Positions 17,590-26,360 of a stretch of DNA of 64,000 bases are shown here, one piece after another. The stretch spans positions 248,001 to 312,000 of the forward strand of contig JAXGNG010000003.1 in NCBI GenBank assembly GCA_040768125.1, given 5' to 3'. Position 1 is the stretch's first letter; each line of letters starts with the position of its first letter. Under the pieces are notes generated by a model. That model saw only the letters and a list, made by a program, of their open reading frames with translations, was not told where the DNA came from and did not search any database. The position numbers and the translations under genes were made by a program. Source of the DNA: RBG-16-49-21 sp040768125 (lineage in GTDB: Bacteria; Spirochaetota; UBA4802; UBA5550).

Positions 17590-17885
17590 GCTCGCACCTC
17601 TCATCAGATTTTTTACAGGATGAAAATGCGCATAATAATTGTAAAGAAAGATTTTGCGGCGGGGCAATTAATTTGGGCGCGGGCCTTTGCGTGATTCCCT
17701 GGATGGGAACCGCGGTGGGAAGGCCCATTCTTCTTTACAAAAAATGTCTTTCATGCAATTAATCCCGGAACGCGCTTCCCCCGACCGGCGCCCCGAAGGG
17801 GCGACGCGGACCCCCGGTGCGGAGGGATCGGGATTGTTTCCCGCCCCGCGGGAAAACGCAATCGCGTCTATCAGAGGAGACTTCC
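17590..17885. other. Divergent intergenic region adk / deoxyribosyltransferase-like gene
   Basis: About 296 bases, noticeably AT-richer than the coding flanks between 17600 and 17760. TTTACA near 17733 followed 17 bases later by AATTAA could be a plus-strand promoter for the deoxyribosyltransferase-like gene. For adk I see only AT-rich sequence without a clear pair. No stem-loop or riboswitch-like fold stands out. Confidence 0.4.
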
Positions 17886-18530
17886 ATGAAAGAGATCGAC
17901 ACGGGAAGGGACAAAAAAATCATATACTGTTCCGGGCCCCTTTTTTCCCCGGGAGAGCGCGGCGAAATGCTGGCCATTTCCCGTTGCCTCGAAGAACATG
18001 GGTGGGATAGCTTTCTTCCCCAGCGGGACGGCATCGAGGCCCTGGTGATGGGAATGGTGAATTCGCCCCTCAACGTCAATCTCTTCAATGTCCGCCGGGC
18101 CCTGGACAGGGCGATCTTCGCCCTGGACATTTACCAGCTGCTGGAGCGATGCGACGCCCTGGTCATGAACATGAACGGCAGGGTCCCCGACGAGGGAGCC
18201 CTGGTGGAGGCTGCCGTTGCCTGGACGGCGGGCAAACCCCTGGTCATCTACAAGGACGACGCGCGCACGGCCTTCAAGGGGATGGACAACTCGATGATCA
18301 GCGGGCTTGTCAGGGGCAGGCGGGTCGCTTCGATCGAGGCCCTGCCGGGAGCGATCGAGAAGGCCATGGTGAAGATAACGGGCGGCAGCGACTACCGCAG
18401 CGCCATTCCCGATGACGTGGCGCGAAACGTGAATCTCGGCCGAAGGATCTGGGAGCTGATGATGAAGAGGAGGGCTTCGAAGCGGAAGGAGGCCGGCCTT
18501 GCAGGGGAAATCGCCGCGCTCTGCCGATGA
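17886..18530 (+). CDS. Nucleoside 2-deoxyribosyltransferase family protein
   Basis: ATG at 17886 follows AGAGGAGA, giving 214 residues. The N terminus KKIIYCSGPLFSPGERGEML and the block DIYQLLERCDALVMNMNGRVPDEGALVEAAVAW followed by GKPLVIYKDD match the nucleoside 2-deoxyribosyltransferase fold. In that family a Glu in the DxGxxxExxxA segment is the nucleophile, here probably within DEGALVEAA. Members exchange bases on deoxyribonucleosides for salvage or cleave nucleotides and modified nucleosides. It is cytoplasmic. The C-terminal 40 residues are basic and extend past the usual domain end. The exact substrate is not predictable. Confidence 0.78.
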   Translation: MKEIDTGRDKKIIYCSGPLFSPGERGEMLAISRCLEEHGWDSFLPQRDGIEALVMGMVNSPLNVNLFNVRRALDRAIFALDIYQLLERCDALVMNMNGRVPDEGALVEAAVAWTAGKPLVIYKDDARTAFKGMDNSMISGLVRGRRVASIEALPGAIEKAMVKITGGSDYRSAIPDDVARNVNLGRRIWELMMKRRASKRKEAGLAGEIAALCR

Positions 18531-18550
18531 GGCGGCGTCCGCCGCGGTCG

Positions 18551-19336
18551 CTACGCGATGGTGATGACCTCGAGGTCCCCGGGGAAATGGACCTCCTTTC
18601 CCCTGTGCCCGAGATAGGACCTGTTTGCCTTCACCTGGTCTTCGAATGACGTTCCGTCGGGGAGGTATACGTGGGTGAAGTAGACCTCCCCCGGAAGGGA
18701 GCCGCTCTCCGCGAGGCGTTTGATGTCGGGTCCGGCGAGGTGCAGGGGGTGGCCCGATTCTCCCGGAACGCTCCATTCGACGATCGCGATGTCAGATTCC
18801 GAAAGAAGAAGGGCGAGGTTGTCGCACATCCCGGTATCTCCCGTCACGGCGAGACGCTTTCCGCCGACGCTGAAGAGCCATCCCGTGGCGCGCTCGCCGT
18901 GGTGAAGCTTCACTGCCCGGGCGGTGAAGAAGGACCCGGTCATGGAGTCCCCGTGGTTGGTCTCCATCAGGCGAAGCTCGAAGGGAAGGGGATGGTCGCC
19001 GAGGATGGGAAGGAGGCGGCCCCGCACGAAGTCCCCGAGCCCCGGGGGGCCGGCGATGGCAAGCGGGGCTTCACGGGGCCCCCCGGCTTTCCACATCTCC
19101 CCCCAGAGGAGATCTGCAAGTCCCGAGACATGGTCGACGTGGAAATGCGTGAGGACCACGCCGTCAATTTGGCATCGGTCGAAAAGGGGGTCGGTGATCC
19201 GGCTCAACTGGTGGTAGGAGCCGCCGCCGCAGTCGATCAGGGTAAGGAATTCGCCGTTGGTGAGGGCCGCGGCGGCGGGGTTGCGCGGCGTGGAGTGGCA
19301 TGTGCCGGTCCCCAGGAAGGCGAGACGCACCGTCAT
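18551..19336 (-). CDS. RNase Z-like metallo-beta-lactamase-fold protein
   Basis: A 261-residue protein starting MTVRLAFLGTGTCHSTPRNP, the usual opening of the RNase Z/ElaC branch (GTG, then Asp of IDCGGG). The metal site THFHVDH is intact, with TGDTG supplying the bridging Asp and FTHVYLP the last His. The length is shorter than true tRNase Z and no clear exosite arm is visible, so it may be a phosphodiesterase-like relative rather than tRNase Z. Its ATG overlaps the stop of speD by four bases, implying translational coupling in a lipoprotein-speD-hydrolase operon. Confidence 0.8.
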   Translation of the reverse strand: MTVRLAFLGTGTCHSTPRNPAAAALTNGEFLTLIDCGGGSYHQLSRITDPLFDRCQIDGVVLTHFHVDHVSGLADLLWGEMWKAGGPREAPLAIAGPPGLGDFVRGRLLPILGDHPLPFELRLMETNHGDSMTGSFFTARAVKLHHGERATGWLFSVGGKRLAVTGDTGMCDNLALLLSESDIAIVEWSVPGESGHPLHLAGPDIKRLAESGSLPGEVYFTHVYLPDGTSFEDQVKANRSYLGHRGKEVHFPGDLEVITIA

Positions 19337-19734
19337 TTCTCTATGTCCACCTGCTTCAAACCGCCCCGGCGTTTCCTGAAGTCATCGTCCAGTATGCCCC
19401 GCTCGAGGAGGGACACGGAATGGCGCCCCGCCCCGAAGGTGACGCGCAGGTGGTTGAGCGCCCCGCGGTAATCAACGGGGGAACAGCTGAAGAGGTCAAC
19501 GGCGGCGTAGCCGTGCTCCGGCCAGGTGTGGACGGCGAAATGCGATTCCGCGATGACGATTACCCCGCTGACGCCCTGGGGAGTGAATCGATGGAAGAAG
19601 GGCCTGATCATGCGTGCCCCGGAGAGGGCGGTGGCCTGGATCATCGCCTCTTCAACGAAGGCGATATCGTCGATCTTCGATTTGTCGCAGCCGAAGAGTT
19701 CGGCCAGGTAGTGATAGCCGAGACCCTTTGTCAT
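19333..19734 (-). CDS. speD: S-adenosylmethionine decarboxylase proenzyme
   Basis: Makes decarboxylated S-adenosylmethionine, the aminopropyl donor for spermidine synthesis. The 133-residue length fits the short bacterial/archaeal SpeH class. Self-cleavage occurs at the Glu-Ser bond in VIAESHFAVHTWPEHGYAAVD (E63-S64), leaving a pyruvoyl group on the beta chain; the His and downstream Cys (LFSC) needed for processing and catalysis are present. No spermidine synthase gene lies nearby; the neighbours are an SH3-like lipoprotein upstream and the RNase Z-like gene overlapping its stop. Confidence 0.95.
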   Translation of the reverse strand: MTKGLGYHYLAELFGCDKSKIDDIAFVEEAMIQATALSGARMIRPFFHRFTPQGVSGVIVIAESHFAVHTWPEHGYAAVDLFSCSPVDYRGALNHLRVTFGAGRHSVSLLERGILDDDFRKRRGGLKQVDIEK

Positions 19735-19819
19735 GGCGCCGGATGCCGTAAAGAGGGCGACGGGGGCGGCTCGCGCCGTGCCGCCCCTACGGTCCCCGCG
19801 TTGTGGACTGTCACGCTGC

Positions 19820-20524
19820 TCACTCCGATGCCGCGCCCCCGGTTTCTTCCTTCGGCGCCTCTTCCACGGGATTTTCAGGCGAGCCCTGCATCTCCGCGAG
19901 CTTCTTCGATGCCAGGTCGGAGAAGAGCCTTGGCGTGGACGCGAGATCCTCGAGCTTTTTCGTCGCCTCCTCCTTCTGAGACTCCTTGGCGGCGGGGTTC
20001 GCGAGGACCGCCATGGCCTCTTCGTAGATCTTCGCGTCTATGAGAAGGGTCTCGTCCGTGCTGTAGCCTCCCCTTACCCATTGGCGGGTGATCCATTTTC
20101 CCCCGACATTGCCTACAAAAACCTGGATCCATTCTCCCTTCTCGTCCACGATGAAGCCGATGGCGCCTTTGGGGATGGTCGCGAAGACCCTGCTCGCGGG
20201 GTTGTTCCGGTCATGGCACTTCGTGTCCTCGACGAACACCACGGGCGCGTCGGCGAAATGCTTCAGCTGGGTGTACCCCGTTTTCCCGTCGGAGAGTGTC
20301 ACCTGGGCGATGTCCTCGCCCCGGGGCTGGACGATGACCGCGGCGGGATCGAACTCAACCCCCTCTGCCTTGGAAAGGGTAGCCATCCACTTTTTCAGGG
20401 TCTGGTCTTCGTATACCGCGATGGCATATTTCGCGTATTTCTTCACCATGTCCGGTTTTTTCTCCGGCTTCTTGCAGGCGAAGAGCAGGAAAGGAAGGAT
20501 CGCAAGGGTTATCGCTTTTTTCAT
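19820..20524 (-). CDS. SH3-like lipoprotein
   Basis: ATG at the complement of 20522-20524 gives 234 residues beginning MKKAITLAILPFLLFACKKP, a clear lipoprotein signal with lipobox LFAC. The mature part contains a segment like bacterial SH3 domains (IAQVTLSDGKTGYTQLKHF and IPKGAIGFIVDEKGEWIQVF, each ending with a tryptophan or aromatic position), then a Glu/Ala/Lys-rich C-terminal helix. Similar layout is known in spirochaetal surface lipoproteins of the Len type; I make that comparison from memory of motifs only. It heads the speD operon and has its own promoter-like sequence 140 bases upstream. Confidence 0.75.
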   Translation of the reverse strand: MKKAITLAILPFLLFACKKPEKKPDMVKKYAKYAIAVYEDQTLKKWMATLSKAEGVEFDPAAVIVQPRGEDIAQVTLSDGKTGYTQLKHFADAPVVFVEDTKCHDRNNPASRVFATIPKGAIGFIVDEKGEWIQVFVGNVGGKWITRQWVRGGYSTDETLLIDAKIYEEAMAVLANPAAKESQKEEATKKLEDLASTPRLFSDLASKKLAEMQGSPENPVEEAPKEETGGAASE

Positions 20525-20663
20525 TATCGTAACTCCGGGATGATAGTGTCGTGCCAACGGCCTCACGCGCGCGTCCTCAATTCGGTCCGGTGAATGAAAA
20601 AATCGCGCGTCCCGGCCGGGACACATCGTCCGCGGCGGATCATCGCGGGCGAATACGTCGCTA

Positions 20664-20690
20664 CTATACGATGGAGGGGCGCCTGTCAAG
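20664..20690 (-). promoter_or_regulatory. Promoter candidate for lipoprotein-speD operon
   Basis: On the minus strand TTGACA (complement of 20685-20690) is followed after 15 bases by TATAGT (complement of 20664-20669). Both hexamers are near consensus though the spacing is short. It would leave an untranslated leader of about 130 bases before the lipoprotein ATG. The rest of 20700-20949, up to yggS, holds no gene that I can support. Confidence 0.55.
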
Positions 20691-20949
20691 CACCATTTGA
20701 TCTCGGACGTGAGGGAGAATACGCGTTGACTGTTCGCTGCAGTGCTTGTCAGGGAGCGGTTCCATGATGAAGGAAAAAAACAGGGAGCCGATCCGTTGCC
20801 GGCAATAAAAGGCTTGCATTTATCGGCGCGCCGTGGTACAAAGAGAGGGCGCACGATGTTTGTTTCATGTGTCAGCCTGGTCGGGCTGAAAATCGCCAAC
20901 AGATACGAGTCACAGGATGCGCGCCGCTACGGGCGGCGGCCGGTGTATA

Positions 20950-21627
20950 ATGAGCATCATCGATAACTACCGACGGATTCGCGATGATATTGACGCCGTC
21001 GCCCGGTCGTGCGGAAGGGACCCGGGCGATATTCGCATAATAGCCGTTAGTAAAAACTTCAGTGCCGGGATCGTCCAGGAGGCGATCGACGGCGGGATAC
21101 TCCTGTTCGGGGAGAACAGGGTCCAGGAGGCGAAGGGGAAGATCCCCCTCCTCCGGGGAGATTGCGCCTTTCACATGGTGGGGCACCTGCAGTCGAACAA
21201 GGCGCGCGACGCCGTGGCGCTTTTCGAGGTGATTCACTCCATCGATTCAGTCGGCACGGCGGAGAGGTTGAACGCCGAGGCGGAGCGAGCGGGAAAGAGG
21301 CAGAAAATACTGGTCCAGGTAAATGCCTCGGGCGAGGAGAGCAAGAGCGGAGTTGATCCCCGGTCCGCCCTGGAGCTGGCGGCGGCCGTGACGGCCCTCG
21401 GGAGCATCGAGCTCCGCGGCCTCATGACCATGGCGCCCTTCACCGATGACGAGGATGTTATACGGAGCTGTTTCAGGTCGACGCGGGATCTCCTCGTCCT
21501 GATGAATAATGAACGCGGGCTTGATCTTGGCGAGCTTTCCATGGGGATGTCCTCTGATTACCGCATCGCCGTAGAGGAGGGCGCCACGATGGTAAGGATC
21601 GGAACGGCGATTTTCGGGAACAGGTAG
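20950..21627 (+). CDS. yggS: YggS-family pyridoxal-phosphate homeostasis protein
   Basis: A 225-residue single-domain PLP-barrel protein (PROSC/YggS) that controls free pyridoxal phosphate. The PLP Lys is K35 in IIAVSKNF; GENRVQEA, HMVGHLQSNKAR and MGMSSDYRIAVEEGATMVRIGTAIFG are family signatures. The start ATG at 20950 gives the usual N terminus; the ribosome site is weak (GGCGGCCGG). It is first in a run with proC, the M23 peptidase and lnt; yggS-proC adjacency is widespread in bacteria. Confidence 0.95.
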   Translation: MSIIDNYRRIRDDIDAVARSCGRDPGDIRIIAVSKNFSAGIVQEAIDGGILLFGENRVQEAKGKIPLLRGDCAFHMVGHLQSNKARDAVALFEVIHSIDSVGTAERLNAEAERAGKRQKILVQVNASGEESKSGVDPRSALELAAAVTALGSIELRGLMTMAPFTDDEDVIRSCFRSTRDLLVLMNNERGLDLGELSMGMSSDYRIAVEEGATMVRIGTAIFGNR

Positions 21628-21634
21628 GAAACGG

Positions 21635-22447
21635 ATGGATTCCGTGACAAAAAAAATCGGCTGCATCGGAACGGGGAATATGGGCGGCGCCATTCTCGCG
21701 CGGCTCGCGGCGCGCAGTGATCCGACCCTCCTGTGGGCCTACGACAGTGACGGCGCCAAATCCCTTAATCTTTCCCGGGATCACGGGATACGCGCCGCCG
21801 CAACGCCGGAAGAACTTGCCGCGGGGGCGGAGGTGATCATCATCGCCGTGAAGCCGGATGCCGTGGAGAAGGCCCTGTCGTCGATAAAGGGGTACCTGTC
21901 GCAGGCGAAAACCGTGGTCTCCATCGCCGCCGGCGTTTCCATCTCGCGCATGGAAAAAGTGGTCGGGGGGAAGATGAAGATCGTACGGGTGATGCCGAAC
22001 ACCCCGGTCATGGTGGGCGAGGGGATGTCGGTCCTCTCTCCCAACGACAATGTCGACGATGAGTCACTCCGAGAGGCGGAGAGGATTTTTTCTTTTCTGG
22101 GGAGGGTCATTGTGCTCCCCGAGAGGCTTATGGACGCGGTGACCGGGCTCTCCGGGAGCGGCCCCGCCTACGTCTTCTCCTTCATTGAGGCCCTGGCGGA
22201 CGGCGGGGTGCGCCTCGGCATACCCCGGGACAAGGCCCTGGTCCTGGCCGCGCAGACGGTGATGGGATCGGCGAAGTACCTCCTCGAGAGCGGCGATGAG
22301 CCCTCGGCCCTGCGCGGACGGGTGACCACGCCGGGGGGCACCACGGTCGAGGGCCTCTATCTGCTGGAACGAAGCGGATTCGCCGGTATCGTCATGGAGG
22401 CGGTTGAAAGGGCCGCGAAAAAATCACGTGAAATAGGAGATGCCTAA
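21635..22447 (+). CDS. proC: Pyrroline-5-carboxylate reductase
   Basis: Last step of proline synthesis, reducing pyrroline-5-carboxylate with NAD(P)H. The 270-residue protein has the N-terminal Rossmann motif IGCIGTGNMGGAI, the VMPNTPVMVGEGMS block and the C-terminal signature ALRGRVTTPGGTTVEGL. GLSGSGPAYVF is also diagnostic. It begins eight bases after yggS with AGGAAACGG as ribosome site, and its TAA overlaps the ATG of the M23 peptidase by one base. Confidence 0.97.
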   Translation: MDSVTKKIGCIGTGNMGGAILARLAARSDPTLLWAYDSDGAKSLNLSRDHGIRAAATPEELAAGAEVIIIAVKPDAVEKALSSIKGYLSQAKTVVSIAAGVSISRMEKVVGGKMKIVRVMPNTPVMVGEGMSVLSPNDNVDDESLREAERIFSFLGRVIVLPERLMDAVTGLSGSGPAYVFSFIEALADGGVRLGIPRDKALVLAAQTVMGSAKYLLESGDEPSALRGRVTTPGGTTVEGLYLLERSGFAGIVMEAVERAAKKSREIGDA

Positions 22448-23424
22448 TGCTTGACTGGCTGCCCCTCAGCAGATACCAGGCCCGGCAGATCAAGGGCTAC
22501 GGCGCCATTGCCCTGGCGGCCATTGCCGCGCTGTTCATCCTGGGTAATGTCATCACCGCACTGGTGCGGGACAGGGTCGAGGTGCGGGAGGGAAGTTTCG
22601 TCATCAAGGAGGGCTTCCCCTTCTTCACCGACGCGAAGGAATATATCGGCCTGGTCAAGCGCTACCCCTATGACCCCGGCGTCAGGCTCACGACGCACAG
22701 GATTTCCGCGGGCGAATCATTCTGGGACGTGGCGAACAGGGCCCGCATATCCGTTGACACCATCGTGGCGGCGAACCCATTTTTGAAGAACCTTGTGGCC
22801 ACTGAAGGGATGGAAATTGTCGTGCCGGGAAAAGACGGTGTCCTCCTCGCCATAAACGACATCTGGGACGTGCGGCGGATGAAGAAGATCCTTGGCTACA
22901 GGGGCAGGGTGAGGGGTGATTATCTCCCCACCCCCTTCAGGATCATATCCACGGACCAGGTACGCCTCGTATTCATTCCAGGGGAAAAACCGGTACTGGT
23001 CAACAACTCCCTCGAAAAGCTTTACCGGCTGAAAAATATCTTCCAATCCCCCGTGGGGGGACGCTTCACCTCGCTCTACGGCGACCGGGCCCACCCCTTC
23101 CTCGAGAACGGGGGGACGCGCTACCACAACGGCGTCGATATACTCGCACCCTTCAACACGCCGATCCGGCCCGCCCGTGAGGGAATGGTCTTTTTCACGG
23201 GCTGGCGGGGGGGGTTCGGGAAGACCGTGATGGTCCAGCACCATGACGGATATTCGACCCTCTACGGGCACCTCAGCGAGATCCGCGTTAAGTGCGGGGA
23301 CTGGGTGACCAGGAAGGACGTCATCGGTCTCCTGGGCTCCACGGGGTGGTCCACGGGGCCCCATCTGCACTTCACGGTCATGAGGCACGGCCGGGACCTG
23401 AACCCCCTACTCCTCATATGGTAG
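22447..23424 (+). CDS. LysM and M23 peptidase-domain membrane protein
   Basis: A 325-residue protein with one N-terminal transmembrane helix (about 20-40), a LysM-like peptidoglycan-binding segment (about 83-127, HRISAGESFWDVANRARISV) and a C-terminal M23 zinc peptidase domain. The metal ligands are visible: HNGVDI (HxxxD) and HLHF (HxH). Such lysostaphin-type enzymes cut peptide cross-links in the cell wall during growth or division. The intact ligands suggest an active endopeptidase facing the periplasm. It is translationally coupled to proC and followed by lnt, so the operon mixes metabolism and envelope functions. Confidence 0.9.
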   Translation: MLDWLPLSRYQARQIKGYGAIALAAIAALFILGNVITALVRDRVEVREGSFVIKEGFPFFTDAKEYIGLVKRYPYDPGVRLTTHRISAGESFWDVANRARISVDTIVAANPFLKNLVATEGMEIVVPGKDGVLLAINDIWDVRRMKKILGYRGRVRGDYLPTPFRIISTDQVRLVFIPGEKPVLVNNSLEKLYRLKNIFQSPVGGRFTSLYGDRAHPFLENGGTRYHNGVDILAPFNTPIRPAREGMVFFTGWRGGFGKTVMVQHHDGYSTLYGHLSEIRVKCGDWVTRKDVIGLLGSTGWSTGPHLHFTVMRHGRDLNPLLLIW

Positions 23425-23489
23425 CTCGCCGCCGTCACCGCCGGAATCCGGGGGGATAACCGCCGCGGCATGACCGCGGGTGAAACGAT

Positions 23490-25088
23490 ATGGGCCTGGC
23501 ACTCCTCTCATCCATTCTCTACATTTTTTCTTTCCCCGTGACCAGTCACGACTGGTCGCTCTGGCCCCTTGCCTTTGTTTCCCTGGTCCCCCTGGTCCTG
23601 TCACTGGAGAGGGCGGAGACGGTCCCGGGACAGTTTTTCAGGGGAGCCGCGTGGGGCGCCGTCACCGCCGCCGGCCTCGGGTACTGGCTCTTCTACGCCA
23701 TGGTATGGGAATACCAGGCCAGGGTATGGATCGCCCTCCTGGTGATGCTCCTCGGGGTCGTGGCGCCCCTTGCCGTGATCTACGGCCTTTTCGGCATTTT
23801 TTTCAGCCTGATAAGAGACCGCCGCATGGCGGCCTGCCTTATCCTCTTTCCCTCGCTCTGGGTCCTCGCCGAGTATATCCGCGAGGCGGTTCCCCTCCTC
23901 GTGCCATGGGGCCTTCTCGGATACGCCGCGGGGCCCTGGAACGCCTATATCCAGATGGCGGACATCACCGGCGTGTACGGCCTCTCCTTCATGGCCGCCC
24001 TCTGCAACGGGTGTGTCGCCTTCATCTACGGCGGCCTGCGCCCCGGCGATGGCAGGGATCCCTTCCGTGGTGTTCTCCGGGGCATGGTGGCCGCGGGAGC
24101 GCATCGGATCGCTCTCGCTGTCCTTGCCGCCGCCATCCTGCTTCCCCCGCTCTACGGGGCGGCGCGACGGCACTCCCTGGGGGCTCGCACCGCGGGTGAG
24201 ATCTCCGCCGGGAGGGGAATCCCCGTAACCGTGGTGCAGCCGAATTTTACCCAGGAGGACCGATGGAGGAGCGGTGGCCTTGTCGACCGGATCAATATAT
24301 GCATCGGCCTGGCGGGGCGTTGCGCCACGGAGACCGGAGGCATCAGTGGTCAGGAGAGTGGTGCCGCGGGTGAGCGACGGGTCCTCGTGGTATGGCCTGA
24401 AACAGTGCTTAACTCGCCGGCATTGATTGATCGAAGGCTTTTCAACTACCTCCGGGAGCGGTTGCCCCGGGCGGGTCTCCTGGTGGCGGGGGGCGTCCGC
24501 CGCGGGGCGATGAAGTACGGCGTGCATAATTCAGCGTACCTGATCTCGGGAAGCGGAGCCACGGCCTTCTACGACAAGAATATTCTTCTCCCCTACGCGG
24601 AAAGGGCGCCCTTCGGGGCCACCCTGGGGGAGTACTACAATGCGCCAACGGAGTTTCTCCCCGGGGAAACGCCCCCCGCTGTGGCGGGCCATATCGTCAC
24701 CGCGGGGCTTTCAATCTGCTTCGAGGCGCTCTATCCCTCCCATTCCAGGCGGGCCGTTGGTGGCGGCGCCGGCGTCCTGATAAACATTTCCAACGACGGC
24801 TGGTTCGGAAAAACCTCCGAGCTCCTGCTCCATCTTCGCCAGGCCGCCTTCCGGGCGGTGGAAAACCGGCGCTTCATGATCAGGGCTTCGAACAACGGCT
24901 TTTCCGCGGTCATATCGCCGTCGGGAGAGATCATCCGTCAGACGGGGCTCTTCGTTCCGGGGTGCCTTGCGGCGGAGATAGTGCCCCTTGCGGAGCGCAC
25001 ATGGTACTCGATCCTTGGGGATTGGGTCGTCTATCTTTCCGCGGGGGGCGTCGCGCTGTTCCTGGGTCTTATTATCATAAGAAAGTGA
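23490..25088 (+). CDS. lnt: Apolipoprotein N-acyltransferase
   Basis: Adds the third acyl chain to lipoproteins at the inner membrane. The 532-residue protein has six or more N-terminal hydrophobic helices, a periplasmic nitrilase-like domain and a final C-terminal TM. The triad is present: Glu in VVWPET (E304), Lys in FYDKNILLPYAE (K363) and Cys in SICFEAL (C410). INISNDGWFG is the family signature. A low-complexity insertion rich in Gly/Glu/Ser (about 275-295) lies between GLAGRC and the WPE block. It matches the several lipoproteins in this window and the lgt gene at 39510. Confidence 0.95.
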   Translation: MGLALLSSILYIFSFPVTSHDWSLWPLAFVSLVPLVLSLERAETVPGQFFRGAAWGAVTAAGLGYWLFYAMVWEYQARVWIALLVMLLGVVAPLAVIYGLFGIFFSLIRDRRMAACLILFPSLWVLAEYIREAVPLLVPWGLLGYAAGPWNAYIQMADITGVYGLSFMAALCNGCVAFIYGGLRPGDGRDPFRGVLRGMVAAGAHRIALAVLAAAILLPPLYGAARRHSLGARTAGEISAGRGIPVTVVQPNFTQEDRWRSGGLVDRINICIGLAGRCATETGGISGQESGAAGERRVLVVWPETVLNSPALIDRRLFNYLRERLPRAGLLVAGGVRRGAMKYGVHNSAYLISGSGATAFYDKNILLPYAERAPFGATLGEYYNAPTEFLPGETPPAVAGHIVTAGLSICFEALYPSHSRRAVGGGAGVLINISNDGWFGKTSELLLHLRQAAFRAVENRRFMIRASNNGFSAVISPSGEIIRQTGLFVPGCLAAEIVPLAERTWYSILGDWVVYLSAGGVALFLGLIIIRK

Positions 25089-25120
25089 CCGGATACTGGT
25101 CCCGTGCCGGGGTGGAGTGC

Positions 25121-25278
25121 CGATTGTTATCGGCGTCAATCACCTGTCGGGAGCCGTAAAACTGGTAATTTCTATCAAATATGCATATCAGGCCTTCAAA
25201 AGAAGAGATAATGTTCTCAGATCACCGATTGTTATCGCTTTTTCTGCCCTGGTTACGCCGGAACTACGATAGTTATCG
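25121..25278. repeat. Three copies of a CGATNGTTATCG element
   Basis: The sequence CGATTGTTATCG occurs at 25121-25132 and 25226-25237, and CGATAGTTATCG at 25267-25278. Each is an inverted repeat of CGAT/ATCG around four bases. Start-to-start distances are 105 and 41 bases, close to 10 and 4 helical turns, so the copies would lie on the same DNA face. This is compatible with cooperative regulator binding upstream of the LolA-like operon; no regulator is identified. Confidence 0.6.
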
Positions 25279-25320
25279 GTGAACTCAAATGGAGAAAATC
25301 CCGGTCGAATCATGACTGAG

Positions 25321-25336
25321 GGCCGACCGGTCGGCC
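25321..25336. repeat. Perfect 16-base palindrome
   Basis: GGCCGACCGGTCGGCC is fully self-complementary. It lies 43 bases after the last CGATNGTTATCG element and about 220 bases before the TTG start of the LolA-like gene. It could be an operator; as a hairpin it lacks a loop and a T-run, so a terminator is unlikely. Confidence 0.5.
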
Positions 25337-25558
25337 GGAAAATCGCGCATCCTGCAGGATAGCTGATGATTTCCCGCCGGGGATTATACCCGCTCCTGAA
25401 AAATGTAATTTACAGAATACGGGTAACTCGGATAATCATTACATGACACATTCGGATGGGCGGTGTGAACCATGCCTCGAGGCGGCATGGCCGGGGGGTA
25501 TCGCCTCACCCGCGCGATACTGATCATGATGAACCAGGGCAGGAGAGGGAAAACGCGA

Positions 25559-26338
25559 TTGAATGAACGGATGAGACGGACCTTCACGCTGTGCGCCGCG
25601 CTGTTCCTCGTGGCCGTCCTGGCGAAGCCGTCGCTTCCCCAGGAGGACCGGAAGATCGAGCTTAACGCCCAGGGGATACTGGCCCGCGTGGACAAGATCA
25701 TGGAATACCCGAGGGGGCAGATCAGGGGAAACGTCCAGCATATCAGGCCGGACGGCAGCGCAACGAACCTCTCGTTCACGGGCTTCATCTCCGAGGAGGA
25801 CTCCCTCTTTACCTTCAAGAGCCGCGACCGGGGGGACATGCTCAAGGTCCTCTACAATCTCGGGGGGGAGGATATCTGGGTCTATAATATCCACGCCCTG
25901 AAGCTTTTCCACAAGCTGGGCATCGATAAATACGATGAGGTACTGTCCACCAATTACACATTTATCGACCTCTCCAACGCGGATTTTCAGAGCAATTATA
26001 CCGCGTCGATAGAAGGTGACGCCCTCATCAAGGGCATCGAGGCGTGGCGCCTGGTGCTCAAGCCCATATTGAAGGGCGGTGCGTACGGCATGCTGACGCT
26101 TTACGTGACAAAGGACAGGTTCATGCCGATCAGGATAGACTATCATGACCGCGACAAGGCGATATTCAAGTTCATGACCGTCGTCAGTGTCAGGGAGAAG
26201 GCGGACCGCATCGTCCCCCTGAGGTACGACATGATGAACATCCGCCAGGGAACGGTTACCATTCTCAGCTTCGGCGAGTTCGAGGAGAACATGACGTTCA
26301 AGAAGGACCTCTTCAGGCCCGAGAAGCTGGGTGATTAG
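25559..26338 (+). CDS. LolA-like outer-membrane lipoprotein-sorting family protein
   Basis: TTG at 25559 with AGGAGAGG ten bases upstream is the best start, giving 259 residues and a Sec signal peptide (about 6-26, ending SLPQ). The mature part shows the pattern of the pfam17131 LolA-like group: SFTGFISEEDSLFTFKSRDRGDMLKVLYNLGGEDIWVYN, then LKGIEAWRLVLKPI and LTLYVTKDRFMPIRIDYHD. Members are periplasmic open beta-barrels that carry lipids or lipoproteins, often with RND-type partners. No RND transporter is nearby. It leads an operon that continues into rsmE and the thiamine gene. Confidence 0.82.
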   Translation: MNERMRRTFTLCAALFLVAVLAKPSLPQEDRKIELNAQGILARVDKIMEYPRGQIRGNVQHIRPDGSATNLSFTGFISEEDSLFTFKSRDRGDMLKVLYNLGGEDIWVYNIHALKLFHKLGIDKYDEVLSTNYTFIDLSNADFQSNYTASIEGDALIKGIEAWRLVLKPILKGGAYGMLTLYVTKDRFMPIRIDYHDRDKAIFKFMTVVSVREKADRIVPLRYDMMNIRQGTVTILSFGEFEENMTFKKDLFRPEKLGD

Positions 26339-26360
26339 CTCATCAAGGGGCGGCGGCCCG

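Larger units (their letters stand above)
25089..25558. other. Intergenic region with phased repeats, no gene seen
   Basis: About 470 bases between lnt and the LolA-like gene, AT-richer than its flanks. It contains three CGATNGTTATCG elements and a perfect 16-base palindrome (listed separately). No open frame with a ribosome site is convincing. Promoter boxes are unclear. It looks like a regulatory region for the operon starting at 25559. Confidence 0.6.
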
